Shown: piece by piece, positions 9,462-20,992 of the stretch
How the letters are laid out: every line of letters begins with the position of its first letter
How positions within the stretch are numbered: position 1 is the first letter of the stretch
Origin: Collybia mongolica
Lineage: Eukaryota; Basidiomycota; Agaricomycetes; Agaricales; Clitocybaceae
Assembly: GCA_013420905.1 (NCBI GenBank)
Contig: JAAXNY010000004.1
Span: forward strand, 496,001-560,000
Length of the DNA: 64,000 nucleotides
Direction of reading: 5' to 3'
Program-made: the position numbers and the translations under genes
Notes under the pieces: generated by a model
What the model was told of the DNA's origin: nothing
Seen by the model: only the letters and a program-made list of their open reading frames with translations
Database searches by the model: none

Positions 9462-12400
9462 TCACTTGTTCGCCCCCAAACCAAGTTTTGTGTTTTTGAT
9501 AACTGCAGTGAGAGGAGCGTCAAGGCCGCCTGTGACTCCAATGCGATCACCCTCCGACCAGCCCATCAACGCCAGCATCTTGAATCCAATATTCGACTGC
9601 CCAATCTTTGGGGCCGCCTAGAAACAAGATTGAGATTATCAGTATACTTTCAACCCGAGGGTCACGGACTGACCTTTCCAACCTCATCTCCATCTCGATG
9701 TCTAGGTACAACGGGTCTCCCTTGGCCACGATCCCTGCCCCCGCCAGAACCCGCAAACTCGCCTCCCCAAGCTCCGTTCCGCCGCACGATCTTCGCGATC
9801 TTCTGCTCGTTGATCCCATACCCACTCCTCGTCGTTTTAATGAGCGTCGTATACCTCATATCGCCCTTCCCTTTGCTCTGGCTCTGCAAGTTGAACGCGA
9901 GCGCCATCTCGTGGATGTTCTTCCTCGTCGCCTTGTTCGTCGGCGGTAGCGACATCGTTGACGGCCCTCCAACGTTCGCGATAAAGCGCCGGATCTGCTG
10001 CACAAGGGTCACCATATCGATAACGCGGTTTGGGAGCACGGTGATCGTAGGGTCTAGTCTCGCGGCCGCGAGCATCGCCTTGCGCCCTTTCTTGCCGCCT
10101 TTTTTTGTTGAAAGTGGGTCTAAGGCGGCTTCTAGACGTGCTAACTCTCGGGCTCGTTTGAACTCGGCCTTTTTCTCCCGGTCCTTCTGCCACTGCTCTT
10201 GCAGCTCCGGTGGAAGATCCTTGTACTTGTCTTTGTTTTTCCCTAATGAGGAGCTTAGTGAAGTAAGAAATTTGGGGTAAGATTGATACGCACTTGCGGG
10301 AGTGAACCCATCAATATCCGCAAACGTGCCATCCTGGACAGCGCGGAATAGTTTGTTCTTCTCTTTACGATCTCGTCCAGTCAAGATAGCTTCGTTCTCA
10401 TCAATGAGCATCTGGCCATGATATGCTTGTTCAAAAGATGCGCAACAGACAACAGGACCACGTACCTCGATATGAGCAATGAAATCTTCATCTTGTTCCG
10501 CCCAGGTAAGATTGCTCATGAACGCATCATCGTCGTCCCCATCCTCAGAGTCGTCATCGTCAGACGAGACATGCCTGGCATCTCTCGGCCGTTTGCCCCG
10601 TGTACGGTTGCGGATGCGCTCTAATCTTGCCTGGAAGCCCGTTCGGGGGCTGTGGCCCTCATCGTCGGAATCATCTTCGTCGCTCCCATCGTCATCGCTG
10701 AAATCCGCGATATCTCCGAACTCTGCAATCATCATGCTCTCTTCTGCGTTGACCACCACATCGGCCTCCTCGTCTCCGGTGGTCTCGCCTTCTTCATCAT
10801 CACCGCTACTTCCAACGTCCCGAGTATCTTCATCCCCCGCCCTCATCCTTTCCGCATCGGCAATATCGTCCATCGTGAGGAATCGGCTACCATCTTGACT
10901 CATACCTGTAGCGAAGCTCTTCATAGCGTCCATATCCATCACGAGATCGGGGTCTAGCTCCATCCCCTCAGCTAGTCCGGTAGCCTCATTTTCCTCACGT
11001 TCCCCATCCTCATCTCCCCAATCAACATCTGAATCATCGCGTCTCCTCTCTTCCCATCTCGGATCCCGCTTGAGACTCCCGCCGTGCAGCTGCGCCTCTG
11101 ACATGATGGCCCCAAATGATCCGAACATGGCCTGCCTTTCCACCCGCTTGCGAATGGCGCGCGCCTCCCGTTGCCGCTGCTTGAGCTGTGCCTTCGATTT
11201 TGCACGGGCCGTGAATACCGGTATCTGGCGAGGCTGTTTCTTCGGTGCAGGGGAGTTGGAGAAGGAGAATGAAATGGACTCGAATGCGGGTGCAGAGGGG
11301 ACAGGGATCGAGGGAGATGGAAGGTTCAGTTTGGATGTAGACGCGCTGGGCTTGGTGGGTTGCGGTGCACTGGGCCCTGGGGAAGAAGGGGTAGGAGGAT
11401 GTGAGGTGCCCGTAAGAATTGAGGTGAATGGTAAAGAGGCAACGTCCGTGTAATGGTTGGGTGGGGCAGGCGTCAACCGTCCTGAACGAGGATGAGGGGC
11501 GACATAGACGATCACCTCTTCACCTTCCTCAAGGTCGATGTCAGGAGCTGCTGATAAATGTGGAGAATCAACGTGAGCGGGTTCAGTATCAATGTAAAAC
11601 CCGGACTCCTGTAGTGGTGGGGGGAGATGCTCCTCAGCAGGTAAATCTTTAGTATGATTGGTAGAAACTGGAGTCGGTTCTGAGGCATTTGAGGTGTGCT
11701 GTTCGTTTTGGGTCGATGTCACTACAACGTCGGTATCTATCACTGAAGTAACGTCGTTCAACTGGGTAATTTCTTGATCAACGACCGCAGTTATTGTAGT
11801 CTGTTCCTCTACAACAGTTCCGGGTGGTATCGTGGCAAGCGACGTTCGGGTGTCATCTACCCCCATAGCAGGGTCCGAAGATACTGGTGTGGGAGTAGTG
11901 TCGATGTAAAACCCAGTAAACTTTTCTTCTACAACGGCCATATCAGCCTTTGTAGTTGAGTTCGGACGGGAAGGCACATCGAGAAGCTTCGATATATCGT
12001 TGAAGTCAATCTCCTCCAGTTCGTCTTCGTGATCATCTTCGGATGCAGACGAAAACAGGGGAGGCATGTTGCCCTCGCTGAAAACACGAGAGACTCGATC
12101 GGCAGTCGGAACATGACTTTTCTTAGTTTCACCTATGAGGGTCCATTCAGTTCCCATCAATGAGGTCAGAGTAGCAACGATATACTCACCAACTTCTTCC
12201 ACGACCGCTCGTAATATTTCTTCTTCCTCTTGAAATAGTGCCTTGGTATACGTCGATGGCACGAATATAACTGGGCGTAGAAAAGGTCTCTCTTGGTAAA
12301 GTAGACCTGACAGAGGCGCATCAGGTCGTAGTTTTGATCCACCGCGCCCCCGCCCGCGTCCTGTGGGTGACTGGTAATCGCTGACACCGCCTCGTCCCCG

Positions 12401-12769
12401 GCCACGTGGTGAATTGTAACCTCCAGTCGGAGTATTCGCTCCAGAGTTGGGCAAAGAAAATTTGCCTCTCTGGCCTGCCCCTCGACCGCGAGGCGAAGCA
12501 GTTCCGCGGTTAGTTACTAAGGGTTCAGTGTGACGGAATCAGCAGCCCATCCTACAACCGCCCATCCACCATATTGAACGATACGCACTCTCGAAGGGCG
12601 TATACATCTGCTCCATCTCTTCGAGGGTATGATATCCACCTCTGCCCCCACCACGGCCTCGTCCCCGTCCACGATGAGCGCCCCGCCCTCTTCCAGGTGA
12701 ACCTCCGCCTCCACCACCACCTCTTGGTCCGCCACGAAAGCCTCTGCCACGCTGATTCCCAGCAGGCAT
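9462..12769 (-). CDS. SQS1-like R3H and G-patch protein
   Basis: Likely orthologue of yeast Sqs1/Pfa1, a G-patch cofactor of the DEAH helicase Prp43 acting in ribosome biogenesis and splicing. Exons on the minus strand: 12769-12589, 12516-12190, 12132-10466, 10411-10294, 10242-9674 and 9617-9462, giving 1005 aa. Order of parts: RGG/GR-rich N-terminus (nucleic-acid binding), long acidic low-complexity middle (DDDDSEDGDDDD), R3H domain (IRRFIANVGG, then HEMALAFNL), and a C-terminal G-patch in the last exon (NIGFKMLALMGW, GDRIGVTGGL, KNTKLGLG). Three internal introns (57, 54 and 51 bp) are multiples of three and stop-free. An uninterrupted ORF from 12454 to 9662 therefore hides them and lacks the true G-patch end. 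Nuclear or nucleolar location is expected. Divergent from USE1 at 13181. Confidence 0.88.
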
Positions 12770-13180
12770 CGAATAGCAAAAAACCGTCCAAAGTAATGAG
12801 CTAATTAGTTATTGGAAAACGTTGAAAAGTGTAATCGCAAGCGTCCATTGATTGTCGATATTGTCATCTTAGTCATGGCGGCTCCGGCGAAAAATTCAAA
12901 GATTCTTTTCCATGACAGGATAGAAGCTATAAGCAACTGAATAGGTGATATGAAATTTGATGTCTTTCTATCCTCCGTGCTGATTTTCAGGATGTATAGT
13001 CGTTTGAATGAAGAGCAAATGTGTTGCTGTAGTGGACTTAGCAGCCGTTTAGCGGATTAAAAAAAACTTGAATAACGTATTTATTCCAATCCTCATTGCC
13101 AAACAATCTCGACAACGTGGCGGACGGTGACCAGCATTGAAGCTTCCATCATAAATGGGAAGTGACGAGCAGGTTTGACG
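12770..13180. promoter_or_regulatory. Bidirectional promoter region, SQS1-like and USE1-like genes
   Basis: The 411 bp between two divergent housekeeping genes must carry both promoters. No strong TATA box is visible on either side. Part of it (about 12955-13060) was copied together with USE1 exon 1 to 16876-17000. Confidence 0.5.
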
Positions 13181-14195
13181 ATGAGCTATTCGACCGAACA
13201 GTACCTTCACGACGAAATAAACCTAAAGCGGCTGGTCCGAAGGCTGGAAAAGTCTGCATCCGAGCAGGAGTGGCAAGGACCGGCGGACGAGTATGTATGG
13301 ATTAAAGCACAAGGAACTCTGCAGGTAAATGTCCTTTATGAACTTCCTCAGAACACGCTCAAACATTTGCAATAGAAAATCAAACACGCACGGAAGTTGT
13401 TGAAGAATGTCGACTTGTACGACGATGACCCGACACCGTAAGTCTATGTGCTATGTTCGTCTTCGTCCAAACCCCTCACCATAGCATAGACAGAAGACCC
13501 AGCAACGCGATGAGATTCGGAAGAGCATAGACCGCACGGAGGTGTTCATGAAGGAAGTGGAGCAGGTACGGGTTCCCGAATTCAATATCTACTAAAGTAA
13601 ACTCATCCTACGACGTCAGCGAACAAGGCCAAAACCCGTTCGACCTGAACCACTTCTACCCCACATACCTATACCACCGCTTCCTTCAGTGGAATCGGAG
13701 GTGATGCCTAGCAAGAGTGATTCAACCCTTCCAGAAGGAATACCAATGAGTCTCCCTACGGACGACCTGCTTCTGCCCGCAGACACGCCGGCCTATTCAC
13801 CCCCCTCAAGCCTCTCCTTCCCCACACCCACGACTCTTATTCCATCCAATCTACCCCACACCTCCACCGCCACAGCCTCCGCCAGTGGCGCGGCGCCCCG
13901 GTTCCTCCAGAACTCCACCGCACTGCAACAGGAGCTCTCAGACCAACTCGCGCAGATGGCGACGCAGCTCAAGCGCAACGCGCTGCACTTCTCCGAGTCG
14001 CTCGCAAAGGACCAAGCGGTGGTCGAGGATGCGCAGCAGAAGCTGGAGGGGAACTTTGATATCATGCATAAGGAGCGCATCAGGCTACGGGACCACAGAG
14101 GGAAGAGCACGTCGACGACATGCCTAGTGATGCTCATTGTCATGACTGTTGTATTGCTGTTCATGCTGATGGTGTCTATCATTCGGTTTACATGA
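13181..14195 (+). CDS. USE1: Use1-like SNARE of Golgi-to-ER transport
   Basis: Exons 13181-13324, 13376-13437, 13490-13565 and 13620-14195 give 285 aa. The N-terminal part (NLKRLVRRLEK, KIKHARKLLKNVDLYDDD) is helical. A Pro/Ser-rich linker leads to the SNARE-like coiled coil (ELSDQLAQMATQLKRNALHF, SLAKDQAVVEDAQQKLEGN) and ends in a C-terminal anchor (CLVMLIVMTVVLLFMLMV). This is the layout of Use1/Slt1, an ER t-SNARE that works with Ufe1 and Sec20 in retrograde COPI traffic. Domain order and tail anchor support the call; the symbol is by homology recognised by eye. The start is the first ATG, at 13181. A partial, internally deleted copy lies at 16876-17620. Confidence 0.82.
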
Positions 14196-14739
14196 TTCCT
14201 TTTATTCATTGTGTTGGACATTGTTCTTATGTTCTATGTAAGGGTATATTAACCACAGCAAGTGCGACATTGGGGTATATTCCATCACCTGGATGAGTTG
14301 TTGTGGGTCATAAGCGCCAGATTTGGAAGCTCGCGTCGTGTGGAAAGCCTGCCGAGGTCCTAACATTCTAATCCACCGTGGAAATTAGCCGAGTGCAGAT
14401 TGCACTTCCTTGACAGCTTTTTCTGAGATCCCGACGCTCCACGGCGAGCGGAACACTTGTTTCCCTGCTGTCGTCCTATCGAGTGTGTACTTGATGTGAT
14501 GTATTTATGTCTTCGTGGGTTTTCTCAGGAGTCCTCAATATCTCCATGAAGGGTGAGCAGTTCACCTTTGTTGCATAACTTGATGATGCACTCAACTTTC
14601 TGCCCTGAATCGAACGCTCGCACGGATCTATTCTAGGCTTGTGGAAGCGCCATATCAACGATATAAAAGCACACAGATAGTTATCAGCCGTGAGGCTATT
14701 ATCTAACCTTACCAAATTGTGCTCGCTCCGTCAATTGGT
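14196..14739. other. Int. region after USE1; source of a duplicated 3' flank
   Basis: 3' region of USE1. About 14196-14375 has a readable second copy at 17420-17618 (shared GCGACATTGGGG, GCCTGGATGAG and GGAAGCTCGCGTC). The rest should contain the promoter of the methionine-synthase-like gene starting at 14740. No other gene seen. Confidence 0.45.
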
Positions 14740-16563
14740 ATGTCCCCTCGACCGTTGCACATCCGCCCCCCCTTTCGTGCCGAACATGTCGGATCCCTTC
14801 TCCGACCTGCAGCCCTCTATGAGAAGCGCCTTCTCTTCGATGCAAAAAAATGCTCCGCGGAAGATTTGAAAGCGGTCGAAGACGAGGCGATAAAAGCTGT
14901 CGTCGAAATTCAGCGGGCTGCCGGCATCAACACGATTACAGACGGGGAGCTACGAAGGTATATGTCACATTCGGGTACCACTATCCCCGCCATACTAAAC
15001 ATTTTAGAGCTATTTTTTTTCAAGGCGTATTCAATAATCTAGAAGGGATGAAGGGGTTGAATAGTGAGTCAAATTCCTATATTCATCTACCATTATCTCA
15101 TTTGCACCAGGACCTATCGAAACTTGCAAGGTATACGGGAAATGTAGTACTCGTTCATTGATGTACCACTTATCATTGCTAGCGATATGTTCCCCACATT
15201 ACGCCACACTATGAAGCCGGAACAAAAGAGATAGCAACTTTCTTTTGCGACGTAGGTTGAGTCTGCACTTTGGAGTCGTAAATAGACTCATTAGTGACGT
15301 TGATAGGGTAAAATCAAGCGCACAAAGCCTTTTTACGTTGAAGACTTTAAGTACCTGAAGAGCCTCGTAGCGCCTGAGGTGAGTCAACAGCCATAAACAC
15401 TGAAAGTCGACGTTCCCTCATTCCCCCCCTATTTAGGATGTGAAAAATATCAAGGTTACGATGTCTGCACCAAACTGGATCCACCAGCGTCACCTATCGA
15501 AAGAGACTTATGATCTGTCTGTCTACAAGAATGACGGTACGAACATTTCTGCTAAAAATTTTATTCATTTCGTTTGCTCATCCATTTTACAGACGAGTTT
15601 TTCGATGATCTTGGGGTGGCATATCGTGCTGAAATTGCAGAGCTATATGAGAACGGATGTCGTGAGTGCCCTAATCCTTGTGATCACGACTGAATTTTGT
15701 CTAATATAATAGACAGGCCATATACAGATCGACAACCCGAGTTTCTGCTTTTTCTGCAGCGAAAGGATGTTAACTGGAATGAAAGCCGATGGACTGGATC
15801 CCGAGGCATTATTCGATACATATATCCGTGCTATGAACCTTTGTACGCAAGGGAGACCAGGTGATCTGACATTTAGTGTACATATGTGTCGCGGAAACAA
15901 TAGGGTAATTAACTTTATCTCGGGTGTACTCCGTCTAATTGTCAAACAGGGACAGCATGTTGCTGAAGGGAGTTATGCTCGCGTTGCTGCCAAGCTATTC
16001 AACACGCTTGACGTGGATACCTTCTACGTAAGATTCATAAGATCTTGCGAAAGTCCCACTAATATCAGCGATGCCAGCTCGAATACGACACTGAGCGCGC
16101 TGGCGACTTTGCGCCCTTGGTCCATCTTCCTCTGAACAAGTCAGCCGTTCTCGGCCTTGTTACAACGAAGAAACCACAGGTGTGTATAAGCATAACCGCT
16201 ACTGATAAATAAAGATGCCAACTTTATCACGTCGCAGCTGGAATCGATTGATGAGCTCGAAGTTCGCGTCAACGAGGCAGTGGATGCCATATGCAAAGGC
16301 GATAAAGGGCGTTCAAGAGAACAAGCTTTGAACCAGTAGGTATACCCGTTTGGCACGGGGGGGTATGTATTCACTTTCTGCCCAGATTGTGCATTAGCAC
16401 ACAGTGTGGCTTCGCATCCGCATGGCAAGGTAATCCCATTACCGAGGATGCAAGTCATTCAAACGCCTTTTTCTTTAATGATGAACTTATGGGTATCATA
16501 TAGGACCAGCGCAAAAAGTTGGAGCTTCTAGTGGCAGCTGCGAAACGCATATGGAATGAATAA
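14740..16563 (+). CDS. MetE C-terminal-domain-like zinc methyltransferase homologue
   Basis: Resembles the catalytic half of cobalamin-independent methionine synthase (stand-alone MetE-C/YxjG type). Thirteen exons: 14740-14957, 15008-15063, 15111-15130, 15183-15251, 15307-15378, 15437-15536, 15593-15661, 15717-15904, 15950-16027, 16078-16179, 16238-16335, 16386-16449 and 16504-16563, giving 397 aa. Family blocks: FRAEHVGSLLRP at the N-terminus, GVFNNLEGM, QIDNPSFCFF, and the zinc ligands H257-x-C259 (SVHMCRG) and C364 (QCGFAS). The last intron is GC-AG (donor GCAAGT at 16450); all others are GT-AG. The acyl or methyl acceptor is unknown: a homocysteine methyltransferase role is possible but unproven for fungal members. 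Exon 2 reads AIFFQGVF where relatives usually have a HMFFDGVF-like block, so some drift is present. No stop or frameshift remains after splicing. Confidence 0.8.
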
Positions 16564-16875
16564 GTAAGGACCTATGTCCCCCATATTCTTTCGAATTTCG
16601 TATATATGTTTAGAGAGTAACTACGAGTAATGTAAGTTGATGCGTCAGGTAATCTATGTATATCATAGAGATTAAAATTGAAGTACTTAAAACTCATCGG
16701 TACATGTAAAGATCGGACAACTGCAGGCATACGGAGTCTTGTCACCGTCGAATTCGAGTTGCGTTCCAAGGCGGGGGACGGAGCGTCGGGGATGTCGAAG
16801 GAGAAACTCGGGGTTGGCGGAGGCCAAGTTTTGGCGCTGGTCAGGTGATGATGTCAATCAATAATCCATGCGCGT
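16564..16875. other. Intergenic region before the USE1 remnant
   Basis: 3' flank of the MetE-like gene. No ORF or repeat stands out. Confidence 0.4.
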
Positions 16876-17620
16876 GCGCACTTGTCGTCTTTATCTTCTC
16901 TGTGCTGATTTCCAGGATGTATGATATGGTGGTCTCAAACGAAGAGCAAACATGTTGGTGCACTGGATTTGGCAGCCATTGAATGGATAAAAAAAAATAA
17001 ACAGCATGTATCTTCCAAGCCCCAGTACCAATACTCCCATGAACGCTTTGGCCACCAACCCGTTGCCGCCACCACGCCCACTCTTCTCTAACCCAAACCT
17101 CCACACTCCACCATAAACAACCGGGTTCGACGATGACTCTCCTACCAAACAACACTGTCCCGACGAAATAAACTCGAAGCGGCAGAGGCTGGAATATCCG
17201 CCATCTGAGCAGGGGTTGCAAGGGCTGCCGGACGAGTAAAAAGGGACTATAGTACAAAGTACTCTGCAGAATGGGCCAACATCTTGCGTGAATGACGACC
17301 AGAAGCCGGAGGATTTTGATATCATGCAGAGGGAGCGTATCAGGCTACGGGTCCATAGAGGGAAGAGTATATCGACGACACGCCTAATAATGTTGATCAT
17401 CATAGCTGTTATATTGCCGTTATTCGGTTTACATGATTCCATTTATTTACTATGTTAGAAATTGTGCTTATATTCTATGTAAGGGGTATCTTAAACGCAA
17501 CAAATGCGACATTGGGGGTATATCCTATCGCCTGGATGAGCCATGGTAGCTCATAAACGCCAGAATTGGAAGCTCGCGTCATGTGGAAAGCACGCCGAGG
17601 TCGTAGCATCTCTAATCCAA
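16876..17620 (+). pseudogene. Internally deleted segmental copy of the USE1 locus
   Basis: Three blocks align in order with the USE1 locus: 16876-17000 with upstream DNA 12955-13060; 17127-17272 with exon 1 (13172-13325; shared GACGAAATAAAC and CTCTGCAG); and 17300-17620 with the exon 4 end plus 3' flank (14040-14375; shared TTTTGATATCATGCA and TTCGGTTTACATGATTCC). Exons 2 and 3 and most of exon 4 are missing between 17272 and 17300. Because 5' and 3' flanks are included and there is no poly-A join, this is a DNA-level segmental duplication with later deletion, not a processed copy. The frame is destroyed by stops such as GAGTAAAAAG after LPDE. Confidence 0.78.
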
Positions 17621-19554
17621 TCGAGGCTCAGAAGCGATAGTGGTGGACTCGTCGCCCGGCCGGAAATGCATAGTGGGCAGCTCATGCTCGGTTGTCGCAT
17701 CCGGGTTCATGGTGAATTCCCTGATATTCATGGTCATTCTTGCTGCCTAATTACCGGGAAAATGGGCGGCGTTGATTATATGAAATGAAATGACACAAGG
17801 ACTGAACGGGGCACGTACCGCGATGCAGGCGACAACACTACTGGGCCTGCGGTGGTCATAACCGCCCGATCAATTTACCTGTCCAAATATAGCACCAAAA
17901 GGTACTCACTCGATCAGGAGTGCGCCGATGAAGCCCTGGCCATATTTGGCAATGAAAAGGTTGCCCACAAGAAGGACTAAGGATGGGGATTAGCTGAGTC
18001 AAAAGAATTGTAAACATGTCAACTTACAGAATATTATTGAGAAATAGACCGACGAATCTCGGGCCAGAATACGCAGGCTAGTGGAGAACCCAATATTTCT
18101 ATCGTCGGCATCGGGACTGCAGCGAGAGGGACGTACGGAGCATTCACTTTACCGTACTCGAGGGTTTTGTAAATGGTAAGGAAAACAATAATACCTTGAC
18201 AGTTAACCGTGAGCCGCCAGTAAAACCCCCAGAATTCAGGGAATAACGCACATTCAAATATCACAGGAGGGATCCTGGGTCAAATTCAGCATGACACAAG
18301 ACATCAGACCTTCCATATTTGAACTACATACCAAGTGGCATAAAAGTACGCGGGCGCCGAGAACAAACACCCGGTGAATAACTGGCTATTGGTCACAGCT
18401 GTCAAAGTTATAAATCCATGTGCCCAAGGCGCATATAGACTGACTCACCAGTTGTACGAGCAATGACTGAAACAGCAAGCGTAACCCATGCTATCATCTC
18501 GCCTACCGTGTACCCTATCAGAATGTGCCTCGGGAGATGCTAGGAGATGACGGGCTCACATGCGAACAAACCGATGAGGAACCGTGTCATTGGCTTGATA
18601 CAGTATGTCAGGTCCAAATGTATTCGTGTCAATGGGGCATATATGTACCTTGCTGTGCGCGTCTGAAACGTTGGATATATGAGTGTACAATGAATTAATA
18701 TTAAAGGCAACCCACAAATGGCAAGTACTCGGAGTATGAGCATGACCTCTACAGTTCCGATCGAGAGAATGGTTGGTCTAGGCGGGGCGATCAGACGAGC
18801 TCCACGAAAGATGTATAAAAGCTTACATAGCAGTCCACTTTGCTATGAAGTCACATCTAAAAGCAACGTTAGAATAATTTCCCATGAAATTGTGCTCCGC
18901 TTACATCTAGACAAAAATTGAGCATCGATATCATTTTTAGCGAGCTGAACTAACCAGTCCTTCTAAAAACACATTAGGGGCTGCGGTGGATTATTAATAG
19001 CCTTTATGGGCGCGCTTATGAGGATAGTTAGTCAAGAACATACTGAGTCCATTAAAGCTACAACAAATATTGAGCGTTTTTTTCCCAAGCAAGTAGACCA
19101 CGACGTACAAGAGCATTGGAGGGATAAGATATCGGTTGATGAGGAACAAGACTTTGGGCATCCGCCATGGTAACCTGACGACGACCGCCCGTCATGTCGG
19201 CTGTTGCAGGGTTGATTACAAGTCGTGCTCACGTCCATATTCGAGACACCTATGATAACTTTAGTCTGGGGGCACTCCAAGTTGACTACAAAGGCTCTAA
19301 GTCAGCGCACCTCGAGGTCAAAAGTAAGGACATGGTCGTAAAGAAGAAGCATCTGACATGGAAACAAATATCAAACACCAGCATCGAAATAAGAGAAACA
19401 GCCACGACTCACCAAGAATGCGACTGACAACGGAAAAATTAGGGTCAACATTCGTCTGTGGTTCTGGTGGTAGACTCGGCTCACTGTTGGTGTAACGCAC
19501 ACCTGCATAATCTTCCAACAGAGCTAAAACTAGCTCTGCCGGGGCGGCGTCCAT
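17612..19554 (-). CDS. DUF6533 multi-pass membrane protein
   Basis: Basidiomycete DUF6533 family, a seven-TM-like group of unknown function. Legible exons (minus): 19554-19485, 19423-19413, 19352-19311 (LLLYDHVLTFDLE), a 17-nt microexon 19249-19233 (VSRIWT), then 19174 onward (PWRMPKVLFLINRYLIPPM). Later exons give CDFIAKWTAIP (18856-18827), TILSIGTVEVMLILRVLAIC, MTRFLIGLFAC joined to EMIAWVTLAVSVIARTT by a 57-bp intron that removes an apparent TAG, TWIPPVIFEC, RDSSVYFSIIF, LVGNLFIAKYGQGF, PSSVVACIA and a tail ending at 17612. Positions between about 18890 and 19110 and near 18600-18720 are not fully resolved. An in-frame ATG also exists at 19581. The stop lies inside the duplicated USE1 segment's edge. 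Confidence 0.72.
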
Positions 19555-19599
19555 GGTATGCAGTGAAGAAAATACTTGCAAATGGCTGATAGGGTGGTC

Positions 19600-20992
19600 T
19601 AGGGCATCATATACGTAGGAATTTCACACTAGGTTTATTATTGCGCGGCGCTCAGGATCGGGCGTTCCTGGTTCGCTCCGTTAGTCGGAGTCGGATCCGA
19701 ACACGCTGTGTTAGCCTGATGGGTTTTGATCAGTACATAAGCAAGTCGCGACAAATGAGTCGGAAATTTGCAATTGCGACCTCCGCTTGACCTTGGCTTC
19801 ACTTGACGTCGACCTCATCCATCCTCCGAGGGTCATAAGATAATATGGGCGCTGGGACGACTGAATCCCCGCTTTAATGGTTGTGAATAACTATGGAAAC
19901 CAGCAGATGTCGATATCTTCGCCGGCCCTTATTTTTGGAGCGCATGTGAATCTGCCCATCCGACTGTTTGACTAGAATGAGATGGAAACCCACACGCCCT
20001 CGTTGTTCTATGGTGATTGAGGGCGGGTTTTCGAGCTATTGAATAGGCCTACATAAGGCCCGTCTGGTTTCAACTCACCATCATGATATCTTCTTGTAAT
20101 TGTATTGGAGATCAGTATTAAGCCAGTATGGGGTATGAGATTGATGTCTTTGTATGCACTTTGAGGTATCTTTCATCGAATCCAGATGTCCAAGGACGGC
20201 AGGAGTCACAAGTACCTTGCTCAGATGTCCGATGTTGGATCAATAGATGTAGCATGTTGGTCGGAGGAGTTATACCGGCAAATTGATTGATCACCGAAGG
20301 ATAACTTTGGCCATGGTAGAACGTTGAACATTGAGGGAGGTGGAATATTCCGATGTGCTGTTGAATCCGTACCAGTTTCGTCAGGGCCTACCTCTCTTTG
20401 AGTGTAGTTTAACTCGGCCGCCTTGTTTTTCTCTATCGCGCATAACAACATCTCTTCAAGTAGACAAGAGTCACCGAAGACAGCAATATCGTGCAGAGAT
20501 ATCGACGCACTAAATCAAACATGAATCTCGCGGACGTCGTTTTGAGTTTTTCCTATAAAAAAATTTGCGCTCTGAATGCTGAAAATGTTCTGTTGATATC
20601 TGTATTTGATGTGGGGAGACGACGCCCATTATGTCACGCGCCGCGAGAATGTGGGCCGGCTTGTGTTTGCTTGGATTATGAGAAGCACGACAGACACTGA
20701 ACCGAAAGAGACTTGGCTAACAAACCAAAAGTTTTGATTTGAGATAGCGTGCTGGCTGCTACAATGTTACTATACCGAGCGAGCTAAAGTCAAGAACACT
20801 GGAAGCTTCCTTCTGGATGTCACAGCTCGTCTCTTCCAGGCCTGTTCAGCCACCTGTTCCTCTGACTATCCGAAGCAGTGTCTTCGCTAATTACCTATAC
20901 AATAGGAAGTTTCAGCTACTTTCCAGCCTGGTATCAACTGGTGCATGCTTACATAGAGATGGTTAAACCCGAAAGGCGTATAGCCAGGAAGG
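19600..20992. other. Stretch without a recognised gene
   Basis: Only short ORFs with no family likeness. The part next to 19554 should hold the DUF6533 promoter, and the part near 20990 the 3' end of a minus-strand gene. Confidence 0.4.

Noticed and set aside
10412..10465. Reading the SQS1-like ORF straight through as exon
   Set aside because: The segment has a consensus GTACGT donor and CCAG acceptor, and its translation (VRGPVVCCASFEQ) does not fit the conserved flanks.
9608..11453. Plus-strand ORFs of 100-216 codons over the SQS1-like gene
   Set aside because: Antisense shadows of the acidic and repetitive coding strand; no domains.
18530..18560. Apparent premature TAG after CEPVIS in the DUF6533 gene
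   Set aside because: A 57-bp intron (donor GTGAGC, acceptor GGTAG) removes it and restores the family sequence, so the gene is not called a pseudogene here.
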